DNA from: Scatophagus argus
Taxonomy: Eukaryota; Chordata; Actinopteri; Scatophagidae
Direction: 5' to 3'
DNA length: 64,000 nt
Assembly: GCF_020382885.2 (NCBI RefSeq)
Contig: NC_058508.1
Location: 2,162,055-2,226,054, forward strand
Position numbers and translations under genes: made by a program. This document shows, piece after piece, positions 24,561 to 35,400 of this stretch (positions are counted from its first letter, which is position 1; every line of letters starts with the position of its first letter). The notes below the pieces were generated by a model that was not told the origin of the DNA, did no database searches, and was given only the letters and a program-made list of their open reading frames with translations.

Positions 24561-26778
24561 TCCACCACCCGTCTATCCTCCAGACGCTGGTCGGACACAA
24601 ACTAACCAAGTCTAAGGGACATCCTGGGAAGGTTTTTATTTTTTGTTTATAAATTTATCATCCAGTCATTCAGTTTCAAGTGTTGCATGATTAGCCGAAG
24701 GAGCCAATCAAAAAAAACAAAAAACCCCAACAGATACAAACGTTTGCCATTCCCAGTTGTGTTAGCTTAGCCGGGTGACACATGTATTGCAATTCCCAGC
24801 ACTGACTTGAACTTCTCAATGAATGAATGTGATTGTTGCTGATTTATCTTTAGAATTTATTTTTTTGTTACACTAAAGCAATTTAGTACTTATTGAGTAT
24901 TTATCCCAAAGGCACTCAGGGTTGGAAAGCAGCGTTGCAAAAAGGTCGCAGGGGGGGGTGTTTGTTTCTTCTGAAATACTTCAAGTTCTTTCACAGCACT
25001 TTTTTTTTGCATTCCCTTACAATATAATCCTACTGTTTTCACTCACAGTTTTCAAAAAGGCACCTCATTTACAAAGTCAGTCATGGTTAGCCCTACTTAG
25101 CGGTGTACAGTGCCCTGTTTGGGAGCTTGGGGGACATTAGAAGGCACTTTATCACGTTGTCTTGCCTATCGGGCCACCGAAAGGAAACTTAATCATGTTT
25201 TATCTAGCACAGAGGCATCCAAGAGGGCACGCTTTTGAGTCCGCTAGGGCAAATTTCTAATACAAACTGGAGGCGTGGGGGGTAAAAGAAGGAACGTCTA
25301 ACAAAGACATCTCAGAGTTGCATTATGGGATTTGTAAGAGAAGAAGTGTTTTTGAAACTTGACCTATGTTAGACACTAAAAGTCAGGATAGCTTAGCCTT
25401 TATTGCACAGATTTTGACCATTCCACTTATTTATTTACCTGTGTGTTTAAATCTCTGTCTTTACAGTACACCCATCTGCACTAATCAAGATGTCCAGAAT
25501 ACTGTATCTTCCCCTGGAAGAGAAACCCACTTATTCTGAGGGTTCGGGTAGTTCGGTAATTCAGTAATTATTCTTATGAGGTCTGTAGCTCAAGTTTAGA
25601 GTGCTAGGTGTTATGCAGACAAAGAAAAGTTTTGTAAGGTTAAAGACGATAGGAGGTCCTGTGAGCTGTGAGAGGATGCAGTAGCATTATATAAACATTT
25701 CCCACCGTGACCTTTTACGGGATGCAAACATGTTTCCTCATTCACTGACAGTACAGTATCTCCTGTGACCCAGTGCCAATGTCTGCCCTTCCTCACTCTG
25801 ACACTTGGTCCCCTCCCCCCACCCACTAAATCAGGGGGTGTTTGTGAATCCTAGCTCTTTATGTGTCTGGTGGCAGCTAATGTAGCCAGTGGGTTACAGA
25901 GATTTGATAAGGTTTGTTTCAAAAGTGTTTGTTTCATTGTCAAACTACTCTTTGTTTGCTGAATCAAGTGACATCACACGTGGACATGCTTTACACAGCG
26001 CCCTCTGGAGGCACTAAAGGCTTTACACTACTTCTTTTACATATCCAGACACTTAGAAACACACTTTGACGCAGAAAAAGAGCAAAACACTGTTTGAGGG
26101 AATAACCCATAACAGAGCAGGAAAAAAGAGCAAAGCTGATCACACGGGGGACGTCAAATAAATCCCATAATAAATCACGTGGGATGAACGGTAGAGATGT
26201 GAATGATGTGAACAACCTGTGAGCATTCATGTTGTCCAGATGGTGTTTAATTGCAATGAATTACAGTTTGTTTGGTCTTTAGGCACTTCTGTATTATTAT
26301 GTACCAAGTCTGATTTAACTGAGCTTTCAGAAAAGTCTGAGTTGCCAAGCCGTAATTACAACTTGGGTGTTGACGTGAATGGAATTAGCTTTGATATGAC
26401 TTTGATGTGGCATTAGGGCAGACATTGGGTTTGGGCCGGTACTTTATATTTTTCATACTTTTATTTGATCTGTTTTTGTTTGTTTTTACTTTTTTGTTCA
26501 TTGTCGCATTTGATTTAAATGACACACACACATATGTCTAAATAATAAGCTACTTGTCATGTTTTGATGTAATCTTCTGTCTGCTCTGTGTTTGTATTTA
26601 TTTGACATGTTTTGCATGTTTGTCGTTGATTCCCTGTGAACCAAACACTAAACCAATCAAGAACAAATGACTTCTTTCAGTAAAGTGTTAATCCATTCTG
26701 AAAAGCTGCCTATCATATAAAATGTGGAAATTATTTATCTGATATCCGTGCAATAAATATATTGTAAACAGTGAGCTT
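24561..26778 (+). other. rogdi: Probable rogdi 3' untranslated region
   Basis: There is no coding signal after the rogdi stop. The only well-placed AATAAA is at 26752-26757, giving a 3' UTR of about 2.2 kb. It contains a G run at 24950-24957 and short chance ORFs. The extent is inferred, and shorter forms are possible. Confidence 0.45.
26752..26757 (+). terminator. rogdi: Candidate rogdi polyadenylation signal
   Basis: An AATAAA hexamer in AT-rich DNA, 2.2 kb after the stop. The convergent smim22 signal is on the other strand at 27311-27316, so the two transcripts would end about 500 bp apart. Confidence 0.45.
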
Positions 26779-27310
26779 TCCATGCCCATGTCTTCCTCTT
26801 TAACTTTGCTTGACTTGTTAAAAAACACAATATTGACTGGAGTTTTAATAATTTCTTTATTAATTATTTGGTTATTCATATGTTTTACATCTTTTTTCTG
26901 TCGATTCACCATTAAAGACTTTCCATGGACATGTACCTCAGGTTTGCATCAACACTACGGAGCTTTTAAACCAACCTGCAGCAGGCAGAACAATATTACA
27001 AAACTGTTCTGAATCCACAAAAGGGACACATTTCTGCAGAGCAGGAAATCACATGAGGGACTTTATAAGGGCCTTTCAAATGGTGATCTGTGTGTCACAT
27101 GGAGATGTGTTTGGGCGGGAGCAGTTTATAGCTCTTAGTGATCCAGCTGGGACCGAGTCTCCTGTCCTGAACAACACCAGCACATCTGTCTACTTCTGTA
27201 CTCTGTTCTCTACAAACATCTCTGTGTCTCTTTGGTGAGAAAAGAGCTCCATAAAATGAACACAGCATGATGAGAAGAAAATACATAAAAGGAGAGCAAA
27301 ATTCACACTT
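26779..27310. other. Gap between the convergent rogdi and smim22 transcripts
   Basis: Only short, overlapping ORFs on both strands are present. None has a recognisable domain or a splice context that joins it to either neighbour. I see no gene in it. Confidence 0.4.
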
Positions 27311-27316
27311 TTTATT
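27311..27316 (-). terminator. smim22: smim22 polyadenylation signal (AATAAA on the minus strand)
   Basis: TTTATT on the plus strand reads AATAAA in the smim22 direction, 291 nt beyond its stop, and is followed by a GTGTG element. This fits a 3' UTR of about 0.3 kb. Confidence 0.6.
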
Positions 27317-27606
27317 GCTTTTATGTATTTGTTATTTAGTAAAACCTTCAAAGTGAATATAAAAGAAGAGGAAGTGACATTGAAATCTACAGAGGCATTA
27401 AAAACACACACGGTTTTCCAGCTCCTCTGTGGTATCCTAGCAATAAGCCCCACATCGACAAGATCACGTGCGGTAAATTTCCATAAGTGTGTGGCAAAGA
27501 GCCGGTGACCGACAAATGATTCTGTGCAGGAAGATTCAGTGTGGTTACAGAGTGGTGATCGGTGCTTCATCGACCTTCACAATACTTAATCAGTGCAGTT
27601 GAGCTG

Positions 27607-28184
27607 TCAGCGCTCGAGAGCCATGTTCTCTATTCCAACCCTCCGTCTTCGAGGCTGCGGAGGAAGTGTAATTGTGAATTATTTTCCGCTGTTGTGATCA
27701 GACTAGTAAAATAAAATGCTTCTTTCTGGCTTTTTGCTCTTTCTGTGTAGGCATCTTAAACTGTACGTATTTACTCAGTGGACAACGGTAACAACAGTAA
27801 GACATTTGTTTCCTTTTTGTCTGTTATTTTCTCATTTAATAATTTGAAATCATCTACATTAATATTTTTCTTTACCTTGTTGATATTATACATTTATTCT
27901 CTTCAATTACATCAGTTGAACCTGCTCTAACTGCACGTGAGACGACTTTTGTTGCGATTTGGCACTGTATAAATAAATTGAATTGAACTGAATATAGTAA
28001 GAGATTGTGGGATATTAACAATCAGATAGCTGCAAGACAACTGACGGAGACTCCTGGACATGATGCCCAGTCAGGAAACCGTCTGGTAAATAAGCACACA
28101 GTGTCATTAACGCATCCTTTGTTTGATATCTGCCTTTGTGCCAGCCCCTCACTACAGCAGCTGTGTGTTTTCCTTCATGCTCTC

Positions 28185-28228
<44 letters not shown>

Positions 28229-29451
28229 CTGTTGCCTTATCAGAACAGTAGTCCTCATGAGGACCAAAGACCGGTCCAGGTGCTTTATTTTCCTGAGGCC
28301 CTGGTTAGGGTTTGGTTGTGTGTGTGTGTGTGTGTGTGTGTTTACCTTCTCCTCATCACAGCAGCAGCAGCAGCAACAGCGGATGAGGACCAGGATGACC
28401 AGTAGCAGAACCACACCTGGAAACACACACACACACACAAACAGAGCACAACAGTGAGACAGCAGAGAACATCAGTGTTCAGTGTAGAATTTAAAACTGC
28501 ATTTATAAAGCGCTTTTCCAGTCCACCAGCTCCTCAAGGTGCTTTAGAACACTTGTCATTTTGGTATTGTTTGCCTGGTGTTGTGTATTGCCTTTATCTT
28601 ATATGTACTGTTTGTTTTATTCAGTTTTGGTCTTATAACTTTATGCTACACTATAGAGACAAAAGTATGCAGACACACCTCTTTATGGAGCTGTTTTTCA
28701 GGTACTTCCAGTGAAGAGAAATGCTTCAGCATACCAAGACATTTTGGATGCTATGCTTCCCACTTTGTGGCAACAGTTTGTCAAAGGCCCTTTTCTATTC
28801 CTGCATGACTGTGCCCCAGTGCACAAAGCAAAGTCCATAAAGACATTGTTGGATGAGTTTGGTGTGGATGAACTATAAGAACGGATTATTATAACTGAAG
28901 CTAGGAGCCCTGGCAGTGAAAGCATCTGACATATGACAGGGTGCAGTTGATATATGAGCATTTTTAATGGAACAGAATATTCAACCCTTCATACAAAGAA
29001 GGGTTGAGTCAGTACTTTCCACTGGTGGGGGAATCGAACCGGTGACCCTTCGATCACAAGCCGCTTCTCCAACCTCTAGGCCACGGCTGCCCCCACAATG
29101 GTGGAAAAGTTGAGATCTTTGGAATCTGAATACGGTACTATAAGTTGTTGTTTAGAGGTGAGTGGTGATGGCGGTGTGTCTGAAGAGGTAGTGGGGAGTA
29201 TTAAAATGTAAACTTTTAATCTGTTTCTGCTCATTTTCTATCTAGCATCTGTCCTCAGTAAAAAAAAACTTTAGAACTCATCAGAACATCTTTGCATGTA
29301 GAATCCATTTCCTCCACTCACCGATGAAGATGAAGAACAGCGCAAAAGAGGCAATGTCCCAGTCCGACTGGAAGAACTGCTTGGACTGCAGTCTGGAAAC
29401 CACATCATTGAACTGATTCTCAAAATCCTGTGCCAGGTTCCTCTGCTCCAT
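27607..29451 (-). CDS. smim22: SMIM22 / CASIMO1-like single-pass membrane micropeptide
   Basis: Minus-strand exons in transcript order: 29451-29322, 28416-28346, 27654-27607. Phases close exactly (130+71+48 nt) to 82 codons plus TGA; human SMIM22 is 83 aa. Shared features are RLQSKQFFQSDWD before the membrane span (human RLKSHQFFQSTWD), a hydrophobic helix of about 22 residues (about 35-56), a cysteine cluster straight after it, a short basic segment and the tail GIENMALER (human GVDNLALEP). Topology is probably N-terminus out and tail in the cytosol. Human SMIM22/CASIMO1 is a small membrane protein reported to bind squalene epoxidase and affect lipid droplets. Here the cluster is seven cysteines from a TGC run (human four). 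The start is the ATG at 29449-29451; upstream in-frame codons lie before the likely acceptor at about 29457. It is tail-to-tail with rogdi, as in human, and intron 1 contains transposon and SINE debris. Confidence 0.93.
27915..27990 (-). repeat. Reverse head fragment of the 'tttatttata' repeat
   Basis: On the minus strand it reads ttcaattcaatttatttata followed by 'cagtgccaaatcgcaacaaaag' and 'agagcaggttc', which are the first blocks of the repeat at 20724. It lies in smim22 intron 2. Confidence 0.65.
28186..28226. repeat. (TG)20 microsatellite, (CA)n in smim22 sense
   Basis: A 41-nt uninterrupted TG run in smim22 intron 2. In the transcript it reads as CA repeats downstream of exon 2. Confidence 0.95.
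28317..28340. repeat. (TG)12 microsatellite abutting the smim22 exon 2 donor
   Basis: In the smim22 direction this is (CA)12, starting five bases after the donor of exon 2 (AAG|GTAAA then CACA...). CA repeats beside a 5' splice site are known binding sites for hnRNP L. Confidence 0.95.
28423..28438. repeat. (AC)8 microsatellite abutting the smim22 exon 2 acceptor
   Basis: In smim22 sense it reads (GT)8, ending a few bases before the acceptor tttccag of exon 2, where a polypyrimidine tract would normally be. It is complementary to the CA runs on the other side of the exon. Confidence 0.95.
28649..28878 (+). mobile_element. Internally deleted Tc1-type transposon remnant
   Basis: A Tc1-like terminal repeat starts after a TA at 28647-28648 (cactatagagacaaaagta). 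Transposase sequence follows directly: 52 codons are open from 28720 to 28875, with the HDCAPVHKA motif that holds the second catalytic Asp, then TAA at 28876-28878. The N-terminal helix-turn-helix part, the first Asp and the final Glu region are absent. It sits in smim22 intron 1, opposite in strand to the gene, and cannot be autonomous. Confidence 0.8.
29020..29095 (-). repeat. SINE head fragment, reverse orientation
   Basis: The reverse complement of the tRNA-like head of the SINE at 16106: the B-box ggttcgattcc and the A-box region tggcctagaggttgg are both present, and the body is missing. It lies in smim22 intron 1. A 10-bp fold-back (tcaacccttc/gaagggttga) lies just beside it at 28981-29007. 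Confidence 0.75.
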
Positions 29452-30204
29452 TGCTCTGTCTGCTTTCAGAAACACACACAGGTCACCGCCATCCGAGTGT
29501 ACGAGCACAGAAATGAAACACTATGCGTCTCGCAGCACACAGCTCACAAGTATCTTCCTAATGACAATCCATAGAAAAAGAAGAGGACGTTAGAATTTCA
29601 ATTTGAATTATTAATCATAGAAGAAAACCTGATTTGAAATGTTATTAGAGAGGTACAGCAAGCTGTGAGGATATGAAAGTCTTGGAAACCTTTGGAAAGC
29701 AGGATAATATCACGAGCCAGGAATCGATATGAAAAGCAGCTGGGTTATCCACCTGTTTGCTGAACCACCCAAACATCAGACAAGTATGTGAGATCTGACC
29801 CTGAAACAGATCTGTGAACGTACCTGAACTCTTGTCCACCAAATAAATAAATAAATAAATCCTTCTTTATTTAATGTGTGATTAAAGGATAAGTTAGTTT
29901 TTTTCCAAGTCTCAAAACAACAGTCAGGTGTCCATATTGGACATTAAGAGATCCTTTAATGGCAGCAAAAAAAGGGAACTTGAGTTTTCAAAACAGATAA
30001 CAGTGTAATATCTGCTCAGTGCAGATTTGCTCATGTGTATGGTGAAACAGTCTGTTATTCGGTGTAGAGGAAGTAGCTATACGCACACACGTAGGTGCAA
30101 GGCTTTCAGGAGAGCAATGTGAACGAAGGACGGTTGCGCCTGCGCACTTACTCAAACACATTTCAATCTCACACTGAAAAACACTCATATTTATACATCA
30201 TACA

Positions 30205-30298
30205 CACACCGGAGAAAACACACGCAGGCGCAGGGAGAACATGCTAACTCCACACAGAAGGGCCCAGATTTGAACACACACACACACACACACACACA
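30205..30298. repeat. Fragment of a dispersed fish repeat plus (AC)n tract
   Basis: The block gagaaaacacacgcaggcgc with 'gggagaacatgc' matches, with differences, the longer copy at 49278-49512. An AC run follows at 30275-30298. Both lie in the long 5' intron of smim22. The family is not identified. Confidence 0.5.
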
Positions 30299-30811
30299 TC
30301 TTTCATTCCTGATAACAATGACCTGGCAGTAAATTTGACAAATGAAAAAGAAAGCTTAAAAGAAAAAGAAAAGGGGAGAGGGAGAAATGGCCCTTAATTA
30401 AAAACAACAGAGCGCCTTCATTTAGCACAGCCATTTTGACATGCCACAGTAGGGAAAGCACGAGTGGAAATAATTGATTGAATAAGGACAGTTTTTTATT
30501 TAGCCTCATTTTTTTCTGTCCCAGTGTCATGTTAATGGACTCCAGAAGCCCAATTTTATCATATATAATATAACCGCGAAATGCGTTTTGCTTTAGCATC
30601 CGGTTTCCAACTAGGCTGCTGTTGTGTTTGTTTCGACTGGTAACTAGGCAGACATCATTAGTGCCTTACTATAACCTCTCTGTCAGAATTCATTCGCCCG
30701 GGAAAACGTAAAACTACAGTTTTAAAATGTTTATGTGCAAAAATATAAACGTATTGTTCATAATCCAGGCTACACATTGAGTTAATTTGGTGTGAAGAGG
30801 AAGCTGCTTAC

Positions 30812-30870
30812 CTGTAACCGGAGTCGCTTGTTGTCTTTTTTGTCTTTTTCCTTCCGGGTACTAAGGTCGA
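30812..30870 (-). promoter_or_regulatory. smim22: Probable smim22 non-coding first exon and promoter edge
   Basis: On the minus strand a strong donor (cggttacag|gtaagc) ends at 30812, in phase-independent 5' UTR sequence upstream of the coding exon at 29451. An ETS-type site (CCGGAAG, minus strand) lies at 30851-30857, typical of TATA-less promoters. The exon's 5' limit is a guess. Confidence 0.45.
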
Positions 30871-32256
30871 CATAACTCACCTGTTAGTGACGCACTTAGT
30901 GAACTCCACCCGTCTCCGCTCGTTTGAAAACAAACTGTCGCCCAGTGCTCTTATGATGGCCTCCCCAGTCATCACGACACGGTGCAGACTGACGGAAAGG
31001 AAAAGCCCAAAAAGCTCCAAAGCTCTGCGTGTACCTGTGCGTATGCCTGTGCGTATACCTGTGCGTATACCTGGCTGATGGTTGGTGAAGAAACGAAGAG
31101 CTGCTCTTCTGTGGCTCTGTAGGAAAGATCATTTCCGCCAGGGAAAAGAGGAAGAAAACCATTTATGATGAAAAATAATTATTCATAATACTTTGGAAAT
31201 TGTTTACTGTCACATAATTAGCACTCACTAAGAGATCGTATTGAGATAAAAAGTACAAACTGATAACATGATAATAAAACTGATGATACTCTTGACCTGT
31301 TTAGTACTTGTTTTCTATTCTTCAATTTTTTTCTCTCTTCTACTGCTTTTTCTTATGCACCAAGCTACCAATGAAAATCCCTAGTATATATGATTCTGAT
31401 TAAATGTCAAAACAACATGTTGATGTACCAGCAGCTTTTTATCATAACACCACTAGTTTAGAGCAGTGGCTGCATGTAAAGCTGTGTAAATAAAAGTGTA
31501 AATAAAACATCTGGATTGCCAGTGGTGGATGGCTGCAGTAAAGCTCTTAACCCTTCTCCCTCCATGTTAGCAGAGGGGACTACGAAGAAGAAGAAGAAGA
31601 ATCAGTTTTATTGACAGTATATATATTTTTACATACACACTGAATTCATCTTCTGCATTTGACCTTAGTTGAACACACACATGCAAATTACATGCAGTGA
31701 AACACACACAGGAGCAGTGGGCAGCATCAAGCGCCGGGGGAGCATATTGGGGGGTTAAGTGCCTTGTTCAAGGGCACATCAGGGAGCATTTTTTTCACAT
31801 CAATCACTCCACCTCACATTATTTCTCCAACCTCTAGGCCACGGCTGCCCCCAACTAAACAACAACAAACTAAAACTTCAAATCATCAAATACAAATACA
31901 TTTTTTTCCCAAAGTGTGTCATGATTGACAGCTGAGCGCTGCTCCTGGTCGGGTCAAACAGGATATGGTCAGTACAAGCTGGTCAAGGTCATGATGAACC
32001 TTACAGGTCACAACTGACAACTGACTTTTCACTGAGGCAGTAACAATTTTGTATTCAGCAGTTACATTTTTGAAATGAAAAATCTTAACATACTCACAGA
32101 GCTGCGATTTGAATCCGAGGCCTGCACACAAATTTACATTTAAAACAGAATAAAATAATATTATCACTCATCATCCATCACTGATGTAAATACAGTCTGC
32201 ATCCACCGTCTCTCTTAATGTTATCAGGGGGAAAAAAAACAGTTTGGGATGATTTG
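30871..32256. other. smim22-cog1 divergent spacer
   Basis: The spacer holds three 12-bp tandem units, cctgtgcgtat(a/g), at 31034-31069, a GAA run at 31584-31601 and the reverse SINE at 31605-31853. The rest is AT-rich with no coding signal. It is also the interval where the two human synteny blocks meet. Confidence 0.55.
31605..31853 (-). repeat. SINE, reverse orientation, diverged middle
   Basis: On the minus strand it contains the tggcctagaggttgg head, then a gap, the 'gcccttgaacaaggcactta' block, 'gctccccc' and 'cactgctcctgtgtgtgtt', in the same order as the copy at 16106. The B-box region is lost. The tail abuts a GAA microsatellite. Confidence 0.75.
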
Positions 32257-32446
32257 ATTGGCTGAGCAGCGTGGGTGGGTGCACTCAACGTACCGGAAAT
32301 GTTTCCTGACAGACAACTTTGGTGACCAATAAACGCAGCGTACCTCAGTCGTCGTCACATTTTGCTTACGTGGAGATGGGAAGTGTACATCCCCGGGTCT
32401 TCCGGGTTGGACTTCCTTCAGCGGTTGAAGTTGCTTTGGAGGTGTG
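32257..32446 (+). promoter_or_regulatory. cog1: Likely cog1 promoter and 5' UTR
   Basis: Upstream of the cog1 ATG are an inverted CCAAT box (ATTGG, 32257-32261), an ETS core (CCGGAA, 32293-32298) and a direct CCAAT (32326-32330), with no TATA box. This is the usual make-up of a housekeeping promoter. The transcription start is not determinable here. Confidence 0.45.
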
Positions 32447-35400
32447 ATGGCTGAGGATCAAGGGCTGCCGCTCCGGGTCTCGGAGATCAAGGACCCGGGC
32501 GTTCTCTTCGAGCGCTATAACACTGAGCAGATCCGCCACATCGAACGCAAAGTCCGCGGCGAGATCGAGCAGAAGAAGGAGGAGCTGAGGCAGATGGTGG
32601 GGGAGCGCTATCGGGACCTGATCGACGCCGCTGACACCATCGGAGAGATGAGGCAGTGCTCGGAGAGTGTCGTCCAGTCCATCCAGGACATGCACCAGTA
32701 CTGCCACAGGCTGAAACAAGGCAAAGCCAGCGCGGCTAGCAGCAGACAGGAGGTGAACGGCTTACCTGGCTGCATTTGTCTCACCGTTACACCTGCGTCA
32801 AAGCCGGATGAGTTCCGTCATCTTAGGAGCACTAAACTTCATTTAAAAAAGACGCCAATTGATTATTATATCGGTGACATGAAAGCAGACACACGAATTA
32901 AAACGTTACATTACACTTGATGGGTACTCAGGGCAAAATGCCCAATAAGTCACCATGAAAACATGGCTGTGCGTAGCGTATCTGTCAGCTGCATCCCAAC
33001 TTTCACAAATCCAGCGTTCATTTCCACGCCTCTTTGGAACACACGGCAGCTTTCCGATCCGGATTCCGGATAAGCCAGCTCCTTGTTATCATCAAATCAT
33101 TGCTTCTGTCCCTCAAATGAAATTCATTCCATGTGTTAGCCCAAGTTTTTGGCTTTGTTTTTAGCTTATCACACATAGGAGTAAGCGCTGTGTCCTTGTC
33201 GTCACAGAGCCAGAGGCAGTGGCAGGAGAAGTTCTACACCATGGCCTCCCAGATCAAGCTCCTCCTGGAGATCCCAGAACGCATCTGGAGCGCCATGGAG
33301 GCGTCCCACTACCTCCAGGCCACGCAGCTCTACCTGCTGTGCTGCCATCTCCACAGTCTGCTGCAGCTGGACACCACTACAAGTGGTCACTACAGCCCCG
33401 TGCTGGCCCGCTTTCCTATCCTGGTCCGACAGGTTGCCACCACTGGACATTTCAGGTACAGGATGTTTTCTTACTTGTGTCTTTGTAGAGACAAAACGTC
33501 ATCAAGTAAAATCCTGCTTGCTGGGTAGTGACTCAAATGGAGATAATCCGGGCTTCTACTGAAAGAATGAGAGATGGACATATATAGGAGACCCAACTAG
33601 GGGTCAGTAAGTGAAAGCCAAGTCATAGGTCAGTAACTAGTCTGTTCTCTTGCAGATCCACCATTCTCCTGGACAGCAGGTCTCTACTTCGGGGCCGGGC
33701 GGTGTCGGACCAGGCCATCGCAGAGGCTTTGGTGTCCACCATGCTGCTGGAGGACAGCTCGCCACGCCAGGCCCTGGCTGACTTCCTACTGGCCCGAAAG
33801 GCCTCTATTCATCTGCTCCTCAACCAGCCACAGCATGGTATTTTACCATTCCTAACACTTTATGAAGGCTTATGTAGGCATTATGTAGAAGGCATGAAGT
33901 GAAGAAGTGTTGCTTGAAATATTTTGCTGTCAAGCAGAGCAGGAAATGTTTTCAGTGTCAGTATTTTGTGACATCTCAGTGAAGCTAAAATGTCTACCGG
34001 TTCATAAACATGTTCTCTGTCCAGGTGCGGGGATCAAGGCTCAGGTGTGCAGCCTGGTGGAACTGCTGGTCACCACTCTGTTCCAGGCTTACGCCGTCTT
34101 CTACCTGCCCCCAGAGGGAGGCCCCAGGCCGGTGGAGGGAGTCCTGAGCTGTGGCATGCTCTTCTCTATCCTGGAGAATGTCACTTCCACCACGCCAGCA
34201 GGTAAACAGCTGGGGTGTCCTGGAGGTCTTGACACTTCTAATTGGTTTCTAACTGAGAGCTATTTAAAACAGGCCTTAAATAGGATTGAGCTCGTTTTCC
34301 CATCTCTCTCCTCAGGTAAAGGAAAGAGGGTGTTGCAGGAAGAGACGAGTACTGGCAGCTGGTTCAAGTACCTTCCTCCATCCATCACCGAGTTCCAGCC
34401 CACCCTTCGCACCCTGGCTCAGCCGATCCAGACAGAGCAGCTGCGGGACACATTACAGCAGTGGATTGACACGTAAGCTCTGGCAAATCAGGACACCGCT
34501 CTTCTTTTTCACATTTCTTTTTGTCTTGTGTGTTTTTCAAAGTCAGACATAAACGTCTCATTATTAAAATGTGAAACCACAGAGACTGGTTTAATGATAA
34601 CCCATCTGTAAATCATGTTAATTATGTAGAGTCTAGTTTCCAAACATAAGCCTAAACATTAAAGGCCTCCCGTGTGGCTCAGTGGGCATAATCCCACTCT
34701 GCTGGTAGGTTTCTAATGTGAAAACTGTGTGAAAGATTGATTTTCACTGACAACAGCTTAGGGGTGAAAAAAAAATGCAACCTAACAAATATTCACTAAA
34801 ACTTACAATATATTTACTTTATTGATTGAAGCAAGTCTCAAAGTGTTTTCCATGCCTTTGGATTTTACTCTGACTTGAATAAATCATCAGACCAATGGCT
34901 GATTTTGTGCTGATAGCTAATCATTGCTTTTTGAATCTCTCATGTGTTTTCAGCTGTAAGGAGGACATCTGCCACGGCGTAGGGAGCCTTCTGGTCTATG
35001 TGAAGAGCCTGAAGGGGTTGGCAGCCATTAGAGACGCCGTGTGGGACCTCCTGTCTACTGACTCCATCAGTCAGCATTGGAGCACTGTGTGCCAGCGGCT
35101 GCTGGAGCACCCGCTGGCTGTCTGGGATGACTTCCTGCAGCAGCTCTTCCTTCAGCGCCTGCAGGTTAGTGCGCTTCACAGTGATTATTACTGTTAAAGG
35201 TTTTCAGCATCTATCTATTTACTCTATATGCATTCGTGCCTAAAATTTTTTGTCATGCTCAGTATCAAAGTAGTGACAGGTCTGCATGCTGATGCACCAA
35301 AGATTGTACATATTGAAATATTTCAATGATTCCTTTTTCTCATTCTTTTAGGCCATCACCAAAGAAGAAACTGAAGCCATCTCGATGAGCTCCGTCCAGC

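Noticed and set aside
28005-28457. 150-codon plus-strand frame over the smim22 exon 2 region
   Set aside because: It is a run of Cys-Val from TG repeats and is antisense to the real smim22 exon.
29452-29508. Extended N-terminus for SMIM22 starting at 29508
   Set aside because: These codons lie upstream of the likely acceptor at about 29457, and the human protein has no such extension.
34670-34715. tRNA-like A-box text (gtggctcagtggg) in cog1 intron 5
   Set aside because: There is no B-box or SINE body downstream, so it is too short to call as a SINE or tRNA.
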